DNA of 64,000 nucleotides from Pelosinus sp. UFO1 (lineage in GTDB: Bacteria; Bacillota; Negativicutes; DSM-13327). Of the stretch, positions 25,614 through 33,777 are shown piece by piece (within the stretch, counting starts at the first letter, position 1; the number at the start of each line of letters is the position of its first letter). The stretch covers positions 2,137,693-2,201,692 of the forward strand of contig NZ_CP008852.1 of assembly GCF_000725345.1 (NCBI RefSeq), in the 5' to 3' direction. The notes beneath the pieces were generated by a model. The model saw only the letters and a program-made list of their open reading frames with translations. It was not told the DNA's origin and did not search any database. Made by a program: the position numbers and the translations under genes.

Positions 25614-26234
25614 GTGTTTGGTTTCGATGAAAATATGATATTTAGAATTCCAGCTCTACTTATTGCTTTGACTATTCATGAGTATGCTCATGCTAGAGTG
25701 GCGGTATGGCTAGGAGATAATACTCCACGAATGATGGGACGGTTAACATTAAATCCTATTGCCCATCTTGATCCCTTCGGACTGATTATGTTATGGCTAT
25801 TCAAATTCGGTTGGGCCAAGCCAGTACCAATTAATCCTAACAATTTTGCAGATTGGCGAAAAGGAAACATATTAGTTTCTCTTGCAGGGCCCATTTCAAA
25901 TGTAATTGTGGCATTTGTGGCTGCCATTACTTATGGTGTACTATTTAAGTTGCATCTCCTTTCAAGTGGAATAGCTATGATTATAAGTTTTACTTATAGC
26001 TATAATTTAATTTTTGCAGTTTTTAATATGATTCCCTTACCACCACTTGATGGATCAAAAGTATTAATGAATCTATTGCCAGGACGGCAAGCTTATTTTT
26101 TTGAGAGAATTGAGCCCTATGCTCCATTTATTTTAATGGCACTAGTCCTTTTTAATATGATTAACGTTTTTATTGGACCATTTTATAGTGCTTTAGATTT
26201 TATTATTAATCAATTAGTAGGAAAAATTCTTTAA
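25614..26234 (+). CDS. Site-2 protease family (M50) membrane metalloprotease
   Basis: This 206-residue integral membrane protein carries the zinc motif HEYAHA (HExxH) in LIALTIHEYAHARVAVWLGD and the second-ligand region PLPPLDGSKVLMNLLPG (NxxPxPxLDG type), with NPIAHLDPFGLIMLWLFKFG between, as in the YwhC/YdgA-like rhomboid-sized M50 group. LAGPISNVIVAF is the typical membrane helix between the motifs. No PDZ domain is present. The GTG start follows GAGGGGGAA. Substrate unknown. In many Firmicutes this gene lies just before trpS-scpA-scpB, as here. Confidence 0.9.
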   Translation: MFGFDENMIFRIPALLIALTIHEYAHARVAVWLGDNTPRMMGRLTLNPIAHLDPFGLIMLWLFKFGWAKPVPINPNNFADWRKGNILVSLAGPISNVIVAFVAAITYGVLFKLHLLSSGIAMIISFTYSYNLIFAVFNMIPLPPLDGSKVLMNLLPGRQAYFFERIEPYAPFILMALVLFNMINVFIGPFYSALDFIINQLVGKIL

Positions 26235-26250
26235 CAGGGGGAACTTTGAA

Positions 26251-27240
26251 ATGAATAAAGGACGTATTTTTAGTGGCATGCAGCCATCAGGTAAATTTCA
26301 TTTGGGAAATTATATGGGTGCATTAGAAAACTGGGTAAAATTACAACATGAATATGAGTGTTTTTTTAGTATAGTTGATTGGCATGCCTTAACCTCCTCC
26401 TTCGAGGACACGAGTAAGATTCCAGAACGTATTCACGAAATGGCTTTAGATTGGCTAAGTGCTGGTCTTGATCCAGAGCGTAACGTTATTTTTGTACAAT
26501 CACATGTAAAAGAACATGCAGAACTACATCTATTATTATCCATGATGACTCCATTATCTTGGCTAGAACGGGTACCTACTTATAAAGATAAATTACAGCA
26601 ATTGGGTGTACAAGGAAAGGATATAAATACCTACGGCTTTTTAGGATACCCAGAGTTAATGACTGCAGATATCATTTTATATAAAGCAAATATAGTTCCT
26701 GTAGGGGAAGATCAAATTCCACATTTAGAGTTGTCACGCGAAATAGTACGGCGATTTAATAATTTATACCAACCTGTTTTTCCCGAACCTCAAGCTAGCT
26801 TAAGTCGGGCTGCTGTTTTACCAGGTATTGACGGGAGAAAGATGAGTAAATCTTATGGGAATGAAATTCCTTTTGCGGCTAGTCCTGATGAACTTAGGGC
26901 TAGGGTTCGTCTAATGGTAACGGATCCTCAGCGGGTCAAAAGAACAGATCTAGGGAATCCTGATGTATGTACCGTTTACACTTTTCATAAGATTTTCAAC
27001 AAAGAACAGTCTGCTGAAATTGCTCAATCTTGCCGGCAAGCAACATTAGGGTGTGTAGACTGTAAAAAATGTTTAGCAGAGAAGATGGTTACTAATTTGG
27101 CCGATATGCATGTACGCCGTCAAGAGTTAGAAGCTAATCCAGGGCGGGTTAAAGAAATTTTAGTTTATGGTGGCGAAAGGGCAAGAAAAGTTGCTGCGAA
27201 GACAATGGAAGAAGTTCGCCAAGTCATGAACCTTGCTTAA
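26251..27240 (+). CDS. trpS: Tryptophan-tRNA ligase
   Basis: Class I aminoacyl-tRNA synthetase charging tRNA-Trp. The HIGH-type motif is in GKFHLGNYMGAL (residues about 13-24) and the KMSKS loop in GRKMSKSYGNEI. The 329-residue length is normal for bacterial TrpRS. A CxxC pair (VDCKKCLAEKM) is present in the C-terminal domain. Start ATG behind AGGGGGA. It overlaps nothing but lies two bases before scpA, so trpS-scpA-scpB form one unit. No T-box leader was seen upstream, so tryptophan-dependent control is not evident. Confidence 0.96.
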   Translation: MNKGRIFSGMQPSGKFHLGNYMGALENWVKLQHEYECFFSIVDWHALTSSFEDTSKIPERIHEMALDWLSAGLDPERNVIFVQSHVKEHAELHLLLSMMTPLSWLERVPTYKDKLQQLGVQGKDINTYGFLGYPELMTADIILYKANIVPVGEDQIPHLELSREIVRRFNNLYQPVFPEPQASLSRAAVLPGIDGRKMSKSYGNEIPFAASPDELRARVRLMVTDPQRVKRTDLGNPDVCTVYTFHKIFNKEQSAEIAQSCRQATLGCVDCKKCLAEKMVTNLADMHVRRQELEANPGRVKEILVYGGERARKVAAKTMEEVRQVMNLA

Positions 27241-27242
27241 GT

Positions 27243-27950
27243 ATGTCGGAATATAAAATTAAATTAGAAGTTTTTGAAGGCCCAATGGACCTATTAATGC
27301 ATTTGATTGAAAAAAATCAAATTGACATTTATGATATACCTATTGCAATAGTAACGGAGCAATACTTAGGATATCTTAAATCCTTAGAGATGTTTAATAT
27401 TGATGTTGCTAGTGAGTTTTTACTCATGGCAGCAACTTTATTACAAATAAAGTCGCGTATGTTATTACCACGAAAACCACAGACCATTGAAATAGATGAG
27501 GAAGAAGACCCACGTCAAGAACTTGTTGATCGGTTATTAGAATATCGCAAGTTTAAGGAAATGTCTGCGGTGATGGAAAACATGTTACGGCAGCGAGAAC
27601 ATTTCTTCACCCGTTTACCAGAAGAATTCCCAGTGAAGATCCCATTACCTGAAGGATTGAATATTAATGATTTGGTAGTAGCATTTGCTGCGGTATGGGA
27701 AAGTAGTATTGATGATTATGAACTTGTTTCTCGTGAGGAATTTAGTGTGCAGGATAAGATGTATGATATTATCCACTTATTATATAAATACAAGGGAAAA
27801 TTAGAATTTAGTCAGACTCTAATTCGTAAAGGAACTAAATCCGAGGTAATCGCCTCCTTCTTAGCATTACTAGAATTAGTGAAATTGCAAAGGGTGATCA
27901 TTGCTCAGCAAGAACGCTTTGGAGCCATCAATATTACATTGAAAGAGTGA
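27243..27950 (+). CDS. scpA: Segregation and condensation protein A
   Basis: ScpA is the kleisin subunit of the SMC-ScpAB condensin. The 235-residue protein starts YKIKLEVFEGPMDLLMHLIE with IDIYDIPIAIVTEQYLGYLK, the N-terminal kleisin domain, an acidic middle (IDEEEDPRQELVDRLLEYRK) and a C-terminal winged-helix domain (SEVIASFLALLELVKLQRVI). It follows trpS by two bases and scpB by seven, typical of this locus. Confidence 0.96.
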   Translation: MSEYKIKLEVFEGPMDLLMHLIEKNQIDIYDIPIAIVTEQYLGYLKSLEMFNIDVASEFLLMAATLLQIKSRMLLPRKPQTIEIDEEEDPRQELVDRLLEYRKFKEMSAVMENMLRQREHFFTRLPEEFPVKIPLPEGLNINDLVVAFAAVWESSIDDYELVSREEFSVQDKMYDIIHLLYKYKGKLEFSQTLIRKGTKSEVIASFLALLELVKLQRVIIAQQERFGAINITLKE

Positions 27951-27957
27951 AGAATTA

Positions 27958-28473
27958 ATGTTTTACTTACAATATAAAAAGCATGTAGAAGCTCTACTTT
28001 TTGTTAGTGGCGATCCAATCTCTACACATAAAATGGCACAAATTCTTGAAATCCCCGAGGAACATATTAATTTATTGGTTGAACAGCTAATACAAGATAT
28101 GGCTGAAGATAGCCGTGGATTGACGATTGTTAAAGTTGCTGCTGGTTACCAGCTTTGCACTAAACCTGAATTATCTTCTATATTAGAAAGGTTAGGGCAA
28201 GTTCAAGATAATAAGTTATCCGCTGCTGCTATGGAAACCTTATCAATTATCGCTTTTAAACAGCCAATTACAAAGCTAGAAATTGAAAGTATCCGTGGTG
28301 TGAAGATTGATAGAGTGTTAGCTACATTAAATGAGCGGCAAATGATAAAAGAAATAGGACGTAAAGAAGCTATTGGAAGACCCATTTTATATGGAACAAC
28401 CGAGACGTTTTTAAAATGTTTTGGTTTAAATGGCCTACAAGATTTACCTCCTTTAATCGAACTTCTACCGTAA
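27958..28473 (+). CDS. scpB: Segregation and condensation protein B
   Basis: ScpB dimers bind the kleisin ScpA and regulate the SMC condensin. The 171-residue protein has two winged-helix domains: KKHVEALLFVSGDPISTHKM with the LEIPEEHINLLVEQL helix, and AMETLSIIAFKQPITKLEIE with the family signature IRGVKIDRVLATL. GRPILYGTTETFLKCFGL closes the second domain as in all ScpB proteins. It ends the trpS-scpA-scpB unit at a strong terminator. Confidence 0.95.
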   Translation: MFYLQYKKHVEALLFVSGDPISTHKMAQILEIPEEHINLLVEQLIQDMAEDSRGLTIVKVAAGYQLCTKPELSSILERLGQVQDNKLSAAAMETLSIIAFKQPITKLEIESIRGVKIDRVLATLNERQMIKEIGRKEAIGRPILYGTTETFLKCFGLNGLQDLPPLIELLP

Positions 28474-28497
28474 ACAGCCCCTAGGGGCTGTTTTTTT
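28472..28497 (+). terminator. Intrinsic terminator of trpS-scpAB
   Basis: AAACAGCCCC and GGGGCTGTTT form a perfect 10-bp stem with a TA loop followed by a T tract. The stem starts in the scpB stop codon. Confidence 0.92.
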
Positions 28498-28564
28498 GTA
28501 TATGTATCTATTCTTAGGTTAACACTAAGAAGACGTAAAGAATAATAGTAAGGGAGCAACAAGA

Positions 28565-29230
28565 GTGGAACTTTGGTTAATGTTACTAATCGCTATTATA
28601 ATAATTAGTTTGCTACTTTTTTTTAGTAAGATATATATAGATATTAAATATAAGCGTAATGGTAAGAATGATTATATTAAGGTAGATGTTTCTATGTTAA
28701 AAAGATTGTTAGTCTATCAGATGGAAGTTCCGATTGTAGAAGTAGACGATAATAAGAGTCCCTTTTTAATTCAATCTGTATTAAAAACTGCTAACGCTAG
28801 CGATGAAGTATATAAAAAAAAGGAAAAACGCCTTATAGATAAGATGGCAAAGTTATATAGTAAGCGGCCGAGTAAATTAAAGCATGCTATTCACCAAATT
28901 AATTATTTCACTCATTTGTATTCCAAGGCTATTGATAAGATCCTTAGATTAATAGTTTGTGAAAAATTTTACTGGAAAACTGCCTATGGGGCAGAGGATG
29001 CTGCCCTAACAGGAATCATGGCAGGATTATTATGGACAGGGCAAACATTTTTGATCACTCAATTTAAAAGACGTATTACTTTACTTGGTAAACCGGTTAT
29101 TATGTTACATCCTATATTTGGATGTAATCAGTGCGAGGTAGATTTTCAATGTATATTCAGCATAAGACTTGGTAATGTTATAAAAGCAATTAGGAGTATA
29201 TATGCTATTAAAAATGAAAAGGAGAAATAA
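28565..29230 (+). CDS. DUF2953 domain-containing protein (YtfI-like)
   Basis: A 221-residue protein with an N-terminal membrane helix (WLMLLIAIIIISLLLFF, residues about 3-20) followed by a basic soluble part. The C-terminal half has TAYGAEDAALTGIMAGLLWT and HPIFGCNQCEVDFQCIFSIR, segments found in DUF2953/YtfI proteins. The gene is directly upstream of ytfJ (three bases), as ytfI is in Bacillus. It is thought to be sporulation-linked by that pairing, but no biochemical function is known. The GTG start has GGGAGCAA upstream. Confidence 0.85.
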   Translation: MELWLMLLIAIIIISLLLFFSKIYIDIKYKRNGKNDYIKVDVSMLKRLLVYQMEVPIVEVDDNKSPFLIQSVLKTANASDEVYKKKEKRLIDKMAKLYSKRPSKLKHAIHQINYFTHLYSKAIDKILRLIVCEKFYWKTAYGAEDAALTGIMAGLLWTGQTFLITQFKRRITLLGKPVIMLHPIFGCNQCEVDFQCIFSIRLGNVIKAIRSIYAIKNEKEK

Positions 29231-29232
29231 AA

Positions 29233-29673
29233 GTGTCTGAACATCCAATTCAAGGGCTAATGAAAACAGCTATGGAAAGTATTAAAGATATGGTAGATGT
29301 AAATACAATTGTTGGTGATGCTGTTGAAACTCCGGACGGAACTATCATTATACCAATTTCTCGAGTATCCTTTGGTTTTGCAGCTGGAGGAGGCAATTGT
29401 GAACCCGAAAACATAGAGGAGTCTAAAGCCGCTATTTCATTTGGTGGTGGTAGTGGTGCAGGAGTAAGCGTAAAGCCAGTAGGCTTTTTAGTCTGCTCAG
29501 CAGTGCATGGCGTTCGCTTTATGCCGGTAGAAGGGAATGTTATTTATGATAGATTAATAGATTTGGTACCTAAGGTATTGACTAAGATTCAAGAAATGCT
29601 AGAAAACACGAAGAGTGATAGTATGGATGATATGGATGAATTAGCGGAAACTGCTGAAACACAAGGTAAGTAA
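29233..29673 (+). CDS. ytfJ: GerW family sporulation protein YtfJ
   Basis: YtfJ (GerW) is a conserved sporulation protein linked in Bacillus to lysozyme-type germination. The 146-residue product has ETPDGTIIIPISRVSFGFAA, a glycine-rich segment (FGGGSGAGVSVKPVGFLV) and a C-terminal acidic tail (SDSMDDMDELAETAE), the full family layout. The GTG start follows AAGGAGA within the end of the ytfI-like gene. Sigma-F control is known for the Bacillus gene; no specific promoter was found here since it is the second gene of the pair. Confidence 0.93.
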   Translation: MSEHPIQGLMKTAMESIKDMVDVNTIVGDAVETPDGTIIIPISRVSFGFAAGGGNCEPENIEESKAAISFGGGSGAGVSVKPVGFLVCSAVHGVRFMPVEGNVIYDRLIDLVPKVLTKIQEMLENTKSDSMDDMDELAETAETQGK

Positions 29674-29735
29674 TTGTTTATTCAATTGCTTCACCTCAAA
29701 TCAAGTTTATTTTAGTAAAGAAGTAGTAACATATA

Positions 29736-29783
29736 CTACTAAGTAAAAAACCGCACATTATAGTGCGGTTTTTTACTTAGTAG
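29736..29783. terminator. Bidirectional terminator, 21-bp perfect stem
   Basis: CTACTAAGTAAAAAACCGCAC and its exact complement GTGCGGTTTTTTACTTAGTAG surround ATTATA. T runs lie in the outer stem on both strands, so it serves ytfJ and the convergent small gene. Confidence 0.9.
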
Positions 29784-29791
29784 GTAGTATC

Positions 29792-29980
29792 TTATTGTAA
29801 TTGATCTAATTTTTCTTTAATTTGGGTTGCATGTAACGCTTCTGCTTCTGCAAAGTGACTGTACATCTTAGAAACATCTGCATTTTTAATCTGTTTAGCA
29901 AAGGTTTGGTAATCGCGCACTAACTCTTGTTTGCGCGTTAACGTATTGCGTAAAGCAGTTGTCATATCTAGTGATTCCAT
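29792..29980 (-). CDS. Small helical protein, unknown
   Basis: A 62-residue, all-helical reading frame with a strong ribosome site (GGGGGTGA, seven bases before the ATG on the minus strand). Sequence: an N-terminal helix (TTALRNTLTRKQELVRDYQT) and a C-terminal helix with MYSHFAEAEALHATQIKEKL. The E-x-E-x-L-H pattern recalls half of a ferritin-like/rubrerythrin bundle, so a short ferritin-like relative is possible, but too few ligands are present to claim metal binding. It is convergent to ytfJ with a shared hairpin. I do not recognise a named family. Confidence 0.65.
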   Translation of the reverse strand: MESLDMTTALRNTLTRKQELVRDYQTFAKQIKNADVSKMYSHFAEAEALHATQIKEKLDQLQ

Positions 29981-30100
29981 AAATTCACCCCCTTTACTTT
30001 ATCGAGAAGGCATTAAATTAAAACAAAGAATTAATTATTTTAATTAATGCGAACTATATAGTATTATTTCCTACTACTATCGTAAAAATGTATCTTTGTT

Positions 30101-30129
30101 TTGACGATTAGACAGAACATCGTTATAAT
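30101..30129 (+). promoter_or_regulatory. Sigma-A promoter for the second D,D-carboxypeptidase gene
   Basis: TTGACG, a 17-base spacer and TATAAT, 45 bases upstream of the start codon. This suggests vegetative rather than sporulation-only expression. Confidence 0.7.
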
Positions 30130-30173
30130 ATAAAAGAGTTGTTTTAACCATCATTCAAGAAAGGGAAAAATTC

Positions 30174-31331
30174 ATGATTAAACAAAAGAAAGTAATCGCA
30201 TCCATTGTTGTTTTTATGTTTGTATCAGTTATTACAACAACTGTTGGCTTTGCGTCTACCAATTCTCCTAATGTTACAGCGAAGGCAGCTATTGTTATGG
30301 ATGCAGCTACAGGCAAGGTTTTGTACAGTAAAAATGCTGAGGAACGTAAATATCCTGCCAGTACTACAAAAATGATGAGTTTAATTGTTGCTCTTGAACA
30401 TGGTAATCTTGATGATCTAGTCACTACAAGTGCCAATGCTGCTAGTACTGAGGGATCCTCTCTCTGGTTAACGCAAGGAGAAAGTTTAAAAATGATTGAC
30501 CTGTTGTATGGCATTATGCTTATATCAGGGAATGATGCCACTGTGGCTGTCGCAGAACATATTTCAGGATCGGTAGAAAACTTTGCTAAATTAATGACAG
30601 AGAAAGCACATGCGATTGGAGCTAAGGACACCCATTTTGCTAATTCTAGTGGTTTACCTGATCCAAATCATTATAGTACTGCGCATGATTTAGCACGAAT
30701 TGCAGCATATGGTTATAAAAATCCCTTGTTTACCCAAATTGTAAGTACTGAGCATAAAGTGATTCCTTGGCCAGGTAAAGGATTTGATCGTGATTTATAC
30801 AATGAAAATAAAATGCTTTGGTTTTATGAAGGGGGCAACGGTGTAAAAACAGGTTATACCGATGTTGCTGGACGTTGTTTGGTCTCAGGTGCTAAGCGTA
30901 ATAATATACAACTAGTTGCAGTAGTTTTGGATAGTGAAACCATGTGGGACGATTCAAAAGCCTTGTTAGATTTTGCATTTGCTCAGATAAAATCAGAAAA
31001 AATGTTTGAGCAGGGCGATATATTAAATACCATTAAAGTACTAAATGGCAAGTCGGAAGTAGTGAGATTGTTAGCTGATACTAGTATCTCTGTTCCTGTC
31101 TCAGAATCAGATAAAGATGCATTTCATACAATCGTTGACGCGCCCAGTAAAATGGAAGCTCCAATAGTAAAAGGACAAAAACTTGGTACCGCTAGAGTCC
31201 TTTATAATAATACCGAAATTGCTACTATTGATCTAGTTGCAGAAGAAAGTGTCGAACGTAAATCTTTCTTTGGCACGCTATTTACATCTGCTTGGAGTAT
31301 CTTTACATTTTTCATTAAGAATTTTGCCTAA
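30174..31331 (+). CDS. dacB: D-alanyl-D-alanine carboxypeptidase (family S11)
   Basis: A low-molecular-weight penicillin-binding protein trimming pentapeptides in peptidoglycan. The 385-residue product has a signal peptide (ASIVVFMFVSVITTTVGFAS), SxxK in YPASTTKMMSLIVALE, SxN in LISGNDATVAVAEHI and KTG in GVKTGYTDVAGR, then a C-terminal beta domain and terminal hydrophobic helix (FTSAWSIFTFFIKNF) for membrane attachment. It is clearly paralogous to the dacF product at 16088. Position just before spmA-spmB corresponds to dacB of Bacillus, the sporulation-specific enzyme that lowers cortex cross-linking; the housekeeping promoter upstream makes that role less certain. Confidence 0.88.
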   Translation: MIKQKKVIASIVVFMFVSVITTTVGFASTNSPNVTAKAAIVMDAATGKVLYSKNAEERKYPASTTKMMSLIVALEHGNLDDLVTTSANAASTEGSSLWLTQGESLKMIDLLYGIMLISGNDATVAVAEHISGSVENFAKLMTEKAHAIGAKDTHFANSSGLPDPNHYSTAHDLARIAAYGYKNPLFTQIVSTEHKVIPWPGKGFDRDLYNENKMLWFYEGGNGVKTGYTDVAGRCLVSGAKRNNIQLVAVVLDSETMWDDSKALLDFAFAQIKSEKMFEQGDILNTIKVLNGKSEVVRLLADTSISVPVSESDKDAFHTIVDAPSKMEAPIVKGQKLGTARVLYNNTEIATIDLVAEESVERKSFFGTLFTSAWSIFTFFIKNFA

Positions 31332-31358
31332 AGTGAGATAAGATCTCACTTTTTTATT
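31330..31358 (+). terminator. Intrinsic terminator of dacB
   Basis: AAAGTGAGAT and ATCTCACTTT form a perfect 10-bp stem with AAG loop, followed by TTTTATTTT. Confidence 0.9.
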
Positions 31359-31416
31359 TTAATTAAATTGTTCTAGTGATAACAGGTACATCATACCTTC
31401 ATAAGGGGTGATGTAT

Positions 31417-32010
31417 ATGATTAATTTAATCTGGCTATTATTGCTGGTGGCAGGTATACTATATGCCGGTTGGCAGGGTAGAATAGAAGTGGTAACACAA
31501 GGTGCAATTAGCGCGGCGGAAGGAGCAGTAGGATTATCTTTTAAGTTAATTGGGATTATGTGCTTATGGCTAGGCATTATGAAAATTGCTGAATTAGCAG
31601 GTATTGTAAACTTTATTTCACGACTATTGGGCCCGGTCATTCGTTTTCTATTTCCTAGTGTACCAAAGAATCATCCAGCTATGGGAGCAATTATTATGAC
31701 TCTTAGTGCGAATATGCTAGGCCTTGGTAATGCAGTTACGCCACTTGGTATAAAAGCAATGCAAGAATTACAACAACTTAATAAAGAAAAAGATACAGCC
31801 TCACCTGCTATGTGTACACTATTAGCATTATGTACAGCAGGATTTACATTGGTGCCTGCTACCATTATCGCAATTCGATCTGCTGCAGGATCAGTTAATC
31901 CAACTGAAATTATTGGTGCAACGTTAATCGTGAGTTTTATTGCCACTATTAGTGTGATCATTGCTGATCGCCTTTGCCGAATTTATTATCAATGTCGTGT
32001 AAGGAGGTAG
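31417..32010 (+). CDS. spmA: Spore maturation protein A
   Basis: SpmA is a nucleoside-recognition-domain (Gate family) membrane protein needed for full spore core dehydration. The 197-residue protein has about five hydrophobic segments and the family core LSANMLGLGNAVTPLGIKAM, preceded by GLSFKLIGIMCLWLGIMKIA. ATG 31417 is used, eight bases after AAGGGG; GTG 31408 and ATG 31411 overlap the ribosome site. spmB follows after four bases. The pair may transport a solute, but the substrate is unknown. Confidence 0.93.
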   Translation: MINLIWLLLLVAGILYAGWQGRIEVVTQGAISAAEGAVGLSFKLIGIMCLWLGIMKIAELAGIVNFISRLLGPVIRFLFPSVPKNHPAMGAIIMTLSANMLGLGNAVTPLGIKAMQELQQLNKEKDTASPAMCTLLALCTAGFTLVPATIIAIRSAAGSVNPTEIIGATLIVSFIATISVIIADRLCRIYYQCRVRR

Positions 32011-32014
32011 ACGG

Positions 32015-32548
32015 ATGTTTATCCTACTCTCCGAGCACTTATCTGTTTGGGTGATACCCATCATTTTATTACTGGTTCCAACAATTGCCTACTTTCGCCA
32101 TGTAAAGGTATATGAAGCTTTTGTAGAAGGCGCATCTGAAGGATTTTACACTGCAATTCGAATTATGCCCTTTTTGGTAGCCATGATGGTTGCAATAAAT
32201 ATTTTTAGGTTATCAGGTGCAATGGATCTAGTAGTAGAGGCTATAAATCCGGTTTTAACATTTTGTGGCGTTCCACCGGAGCTAGTACCATTGGCTATCA
32301 TGCGCCCGCTATCAGGTACGGGAGCATTAGGTTTAACTACTGAAATATTAAATACCTATGGACCCGATTCTATGCTTGGTCGAATTGCTTCTACTGTCTT
32401 AGGAAGTACAGATACAACTTTTTATATATTAACGGTATATTTTGGTGCGATTGGTATAAGTAATCCACGTTATTCAGTTTTGGTTGGTTTACTTGGTGAT
32501 CTGATCGGCTTTTGGGGCTCTATCTATATATGCCAACATTTATTCTAG
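32015..32548 (+). CDS. spmB: Spore maturation protein B
   Basis: Partner of SpmA, also a Gate-domain membrane protein. The 177-residue sequence has AFVEGASEGFYTAIRIMPFL, then PLAIMRPLSGTGALGLTTEI and GSTDTTFYILTVYFGAIGIS, the diagnostic SpmB segments. AAGGAGG precedes the ATG. spmA-spmB end at a strong terminator, and the next gene downstream is the interrupted flavoprotein gene. Confidence 0.94.
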   Translation: MFILLSEHLSVWVIPIILLLVPTIAYFRHVKVYEAFVEGASEGFYTAIRIMPFLVAMMVAINIFRLSGAMDLVVEAINPVLTFCGVPPELVPLAIMRPLSGTGALGLTTEILNTYGPDSMLGRIASTVLGSTDTTFYILTVYFGAIGISNPRYSVLVGLLGDLIGFWGSIYICQHLF

Positions 32549-32604
32549 TGCTTATAGATGTTACCGATCTTATGCTATTTCTTATAGAAGGATAAAGTAG
32601 GTAT

Positions 32605-32640
32605 AAAAAAGGATGATTATGTAATCATCCTTTTTTATTT
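32605..32640 (+). terminator. Intrinsic terminator of spmAB
   Basis: AAAAAAGGATGATTA and TAATCATCCTTTTTT form a perfect 15-bp stem with TG loop, followed by ATTT. Confidence 0.92.
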
Positions 32641-32712
32641 GCTATTTAAGTGTCACTTATCGTTGAAGAGAATAGACTGTAGTGTGATAGCAGAATGTAT
32701 GGGGGGATGTTT

Positions 32713-33756
32713 ATGGTAAAGGTTGTAGTAATTGGAGGAGGATGGGCAGGATGCGCTGCAGCATTGTCAGCAGCTAAAACTGGAGCCCATGTGCTTTTAT
32801 TGGAGCGTACTGATTTGCTATTGGGCACTGGTCTAGTAGGAGGTATATTCCGTAATAATGGAAGATATACAGCAGCAGAAGAAGCCATTGCTATGGGGGG
32901 CGGAGATGTATTTGTTGCTATGGATGCTAATACTAAACATAAAGGTTTCTCATTCCCAGGACATAAACATGCTTCTACATATGACGTAACAACAATGGAA
33001 CCGTTGGTTAAAAAAATATTACAAAACTATGGTATTGAAATTAGGACTTATACTCGAGTAGTTGATGTAGTAAAACTTGGCAAGAAGATTCAGGCCTTAG
33101 TTGTAAATGACGGAGCCGAAATAGACGGTGATGTATTTATTGATGCAACTGGCACGGCGGGATCTATGGGGAATTGTCTTAAATATGGTAACGGGTGCGC
33201 CATGTGTGTATTACGTTGTCCCGCATTTGGCCCACGAGTAAGCGTTACAGCGAAAGCAGAAGTAAAAGAAATAATGGGAAGAAAAGCGGATGGATCCTTT
33301 GGCGCAATGAGTGGGTCTTGTAAGCTAGGTAAAGATTCAATTAATAAGGAAATCAGAGACCAATTAGATAGGGAAGGCGTCGTAGTATTACCACTACCAG
33401 AAAAACTGCAAAAAGGCAGTTCGTTAGGTAAAAAAGCATGCACTCAATATGCCTTACCTGAATATGCAGCTAACCTTGTGTTGCTAGATACTGGCCATGT
33501 AAAACTAATGACACCCTTCTTTTCCATAGAAGATTTACGAAAGGTTCCTGGTTTGGAACAAGCTCGTTATGAAGATCCTTATGCAGGGAGTGTAGGTAAC
33601 TCGGTAAGGTATTTGGGAATGGCACCTTGCTCAAGTTCTTTAAAGGTTGAAGGTGTGGAAAATCTGTTTTGTTGTGGTGAAAAATCAGCAATTCTTGTAG
33701 GTCATACGGAAGCTATCGTCACTGGTTTACTAGCAGGTAATAATGCTGTAGCATAG
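32713..33756 (+). CDS. FAD-dependent oxidoreductase, 3'-truncated by the mobile element
   Basis: The protein opens with the FAD-binding dinucleotide fold VVVIGGGWAGCAAALSAAK and ends with LFCCGEKSAILVGHTEAIVT followed by GLLAGNNAV, the GidA/TrmFO-like FAD-site region. It has a Cys-rich patch (GNGCAMCVLRCPAFGP). The frame then stops after one foreign residue (Ala) at the insertion junction. The missing 80 C-terminal residues are encoded at 49133-49376; joined at GCTGT the gene would give 426 residues. ATG 32713 follows GGGGGG by six bases. The downstream partner is the flavin/iron-sulfur reductase at 49388. Its reaction is not known. The truncated product probably cannot fold or couple normally. 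Confidence 0.85.
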   Translation: MVKVVVIGGGWAGCAAALSAAKTGAHVLLLERTDLLLGTGLVGGIFRNNGRYTAAEEAIAMGGGDVFVAMDANTKHKGFSFPGHKHASTYDVTTMEPLVKKILQNYGIEIRTYTRVVDVVKLGKKIQALVVNDGAEIDGDVFIDATGTAGSMGNCLKYGNGCAMCVLRCPAFGPRVSVTAKAEVKEIMGRKADGSFGAMSGSCKLGKDSINKEIRDQLDREGVVVLPLPEKLQKGSSLGKKACTQYALPEYAANLVLLDTGHVKLMTPFFSIEDLRKVPGLEQARYEDPYAGSVGNSVRYLGMAPCSSSLKVEGVENLFCCGEKSAILVGHTEAIVTGLLAGNNAVA

Positions 33757-33777
33757 TACACAAAAAGCGATGCCTCT
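33745..33777. repeat. Left attachment junction (attL)
   Basis: GCTGT core at 33745-33749; host codons for GLLAGNNAV to the left and element sequence AGCATAGTACACA to the right. With the right junction it rebuilds an attP with dyad symmetry about the central GT (9 of 13 positions). Confidence 0.7.

Noticed and set aside
26235-26250. T-box leader for trpS
   Set aside because: The space before trpS is only 16 bases and the M50 gene upstream is contiguous; no T-box element was seen.
28203-28562. 119-codon minus-strand frame over scpB and its terminator
   Set aside because: Contains the terminator hairpin and is antisense to scpB.
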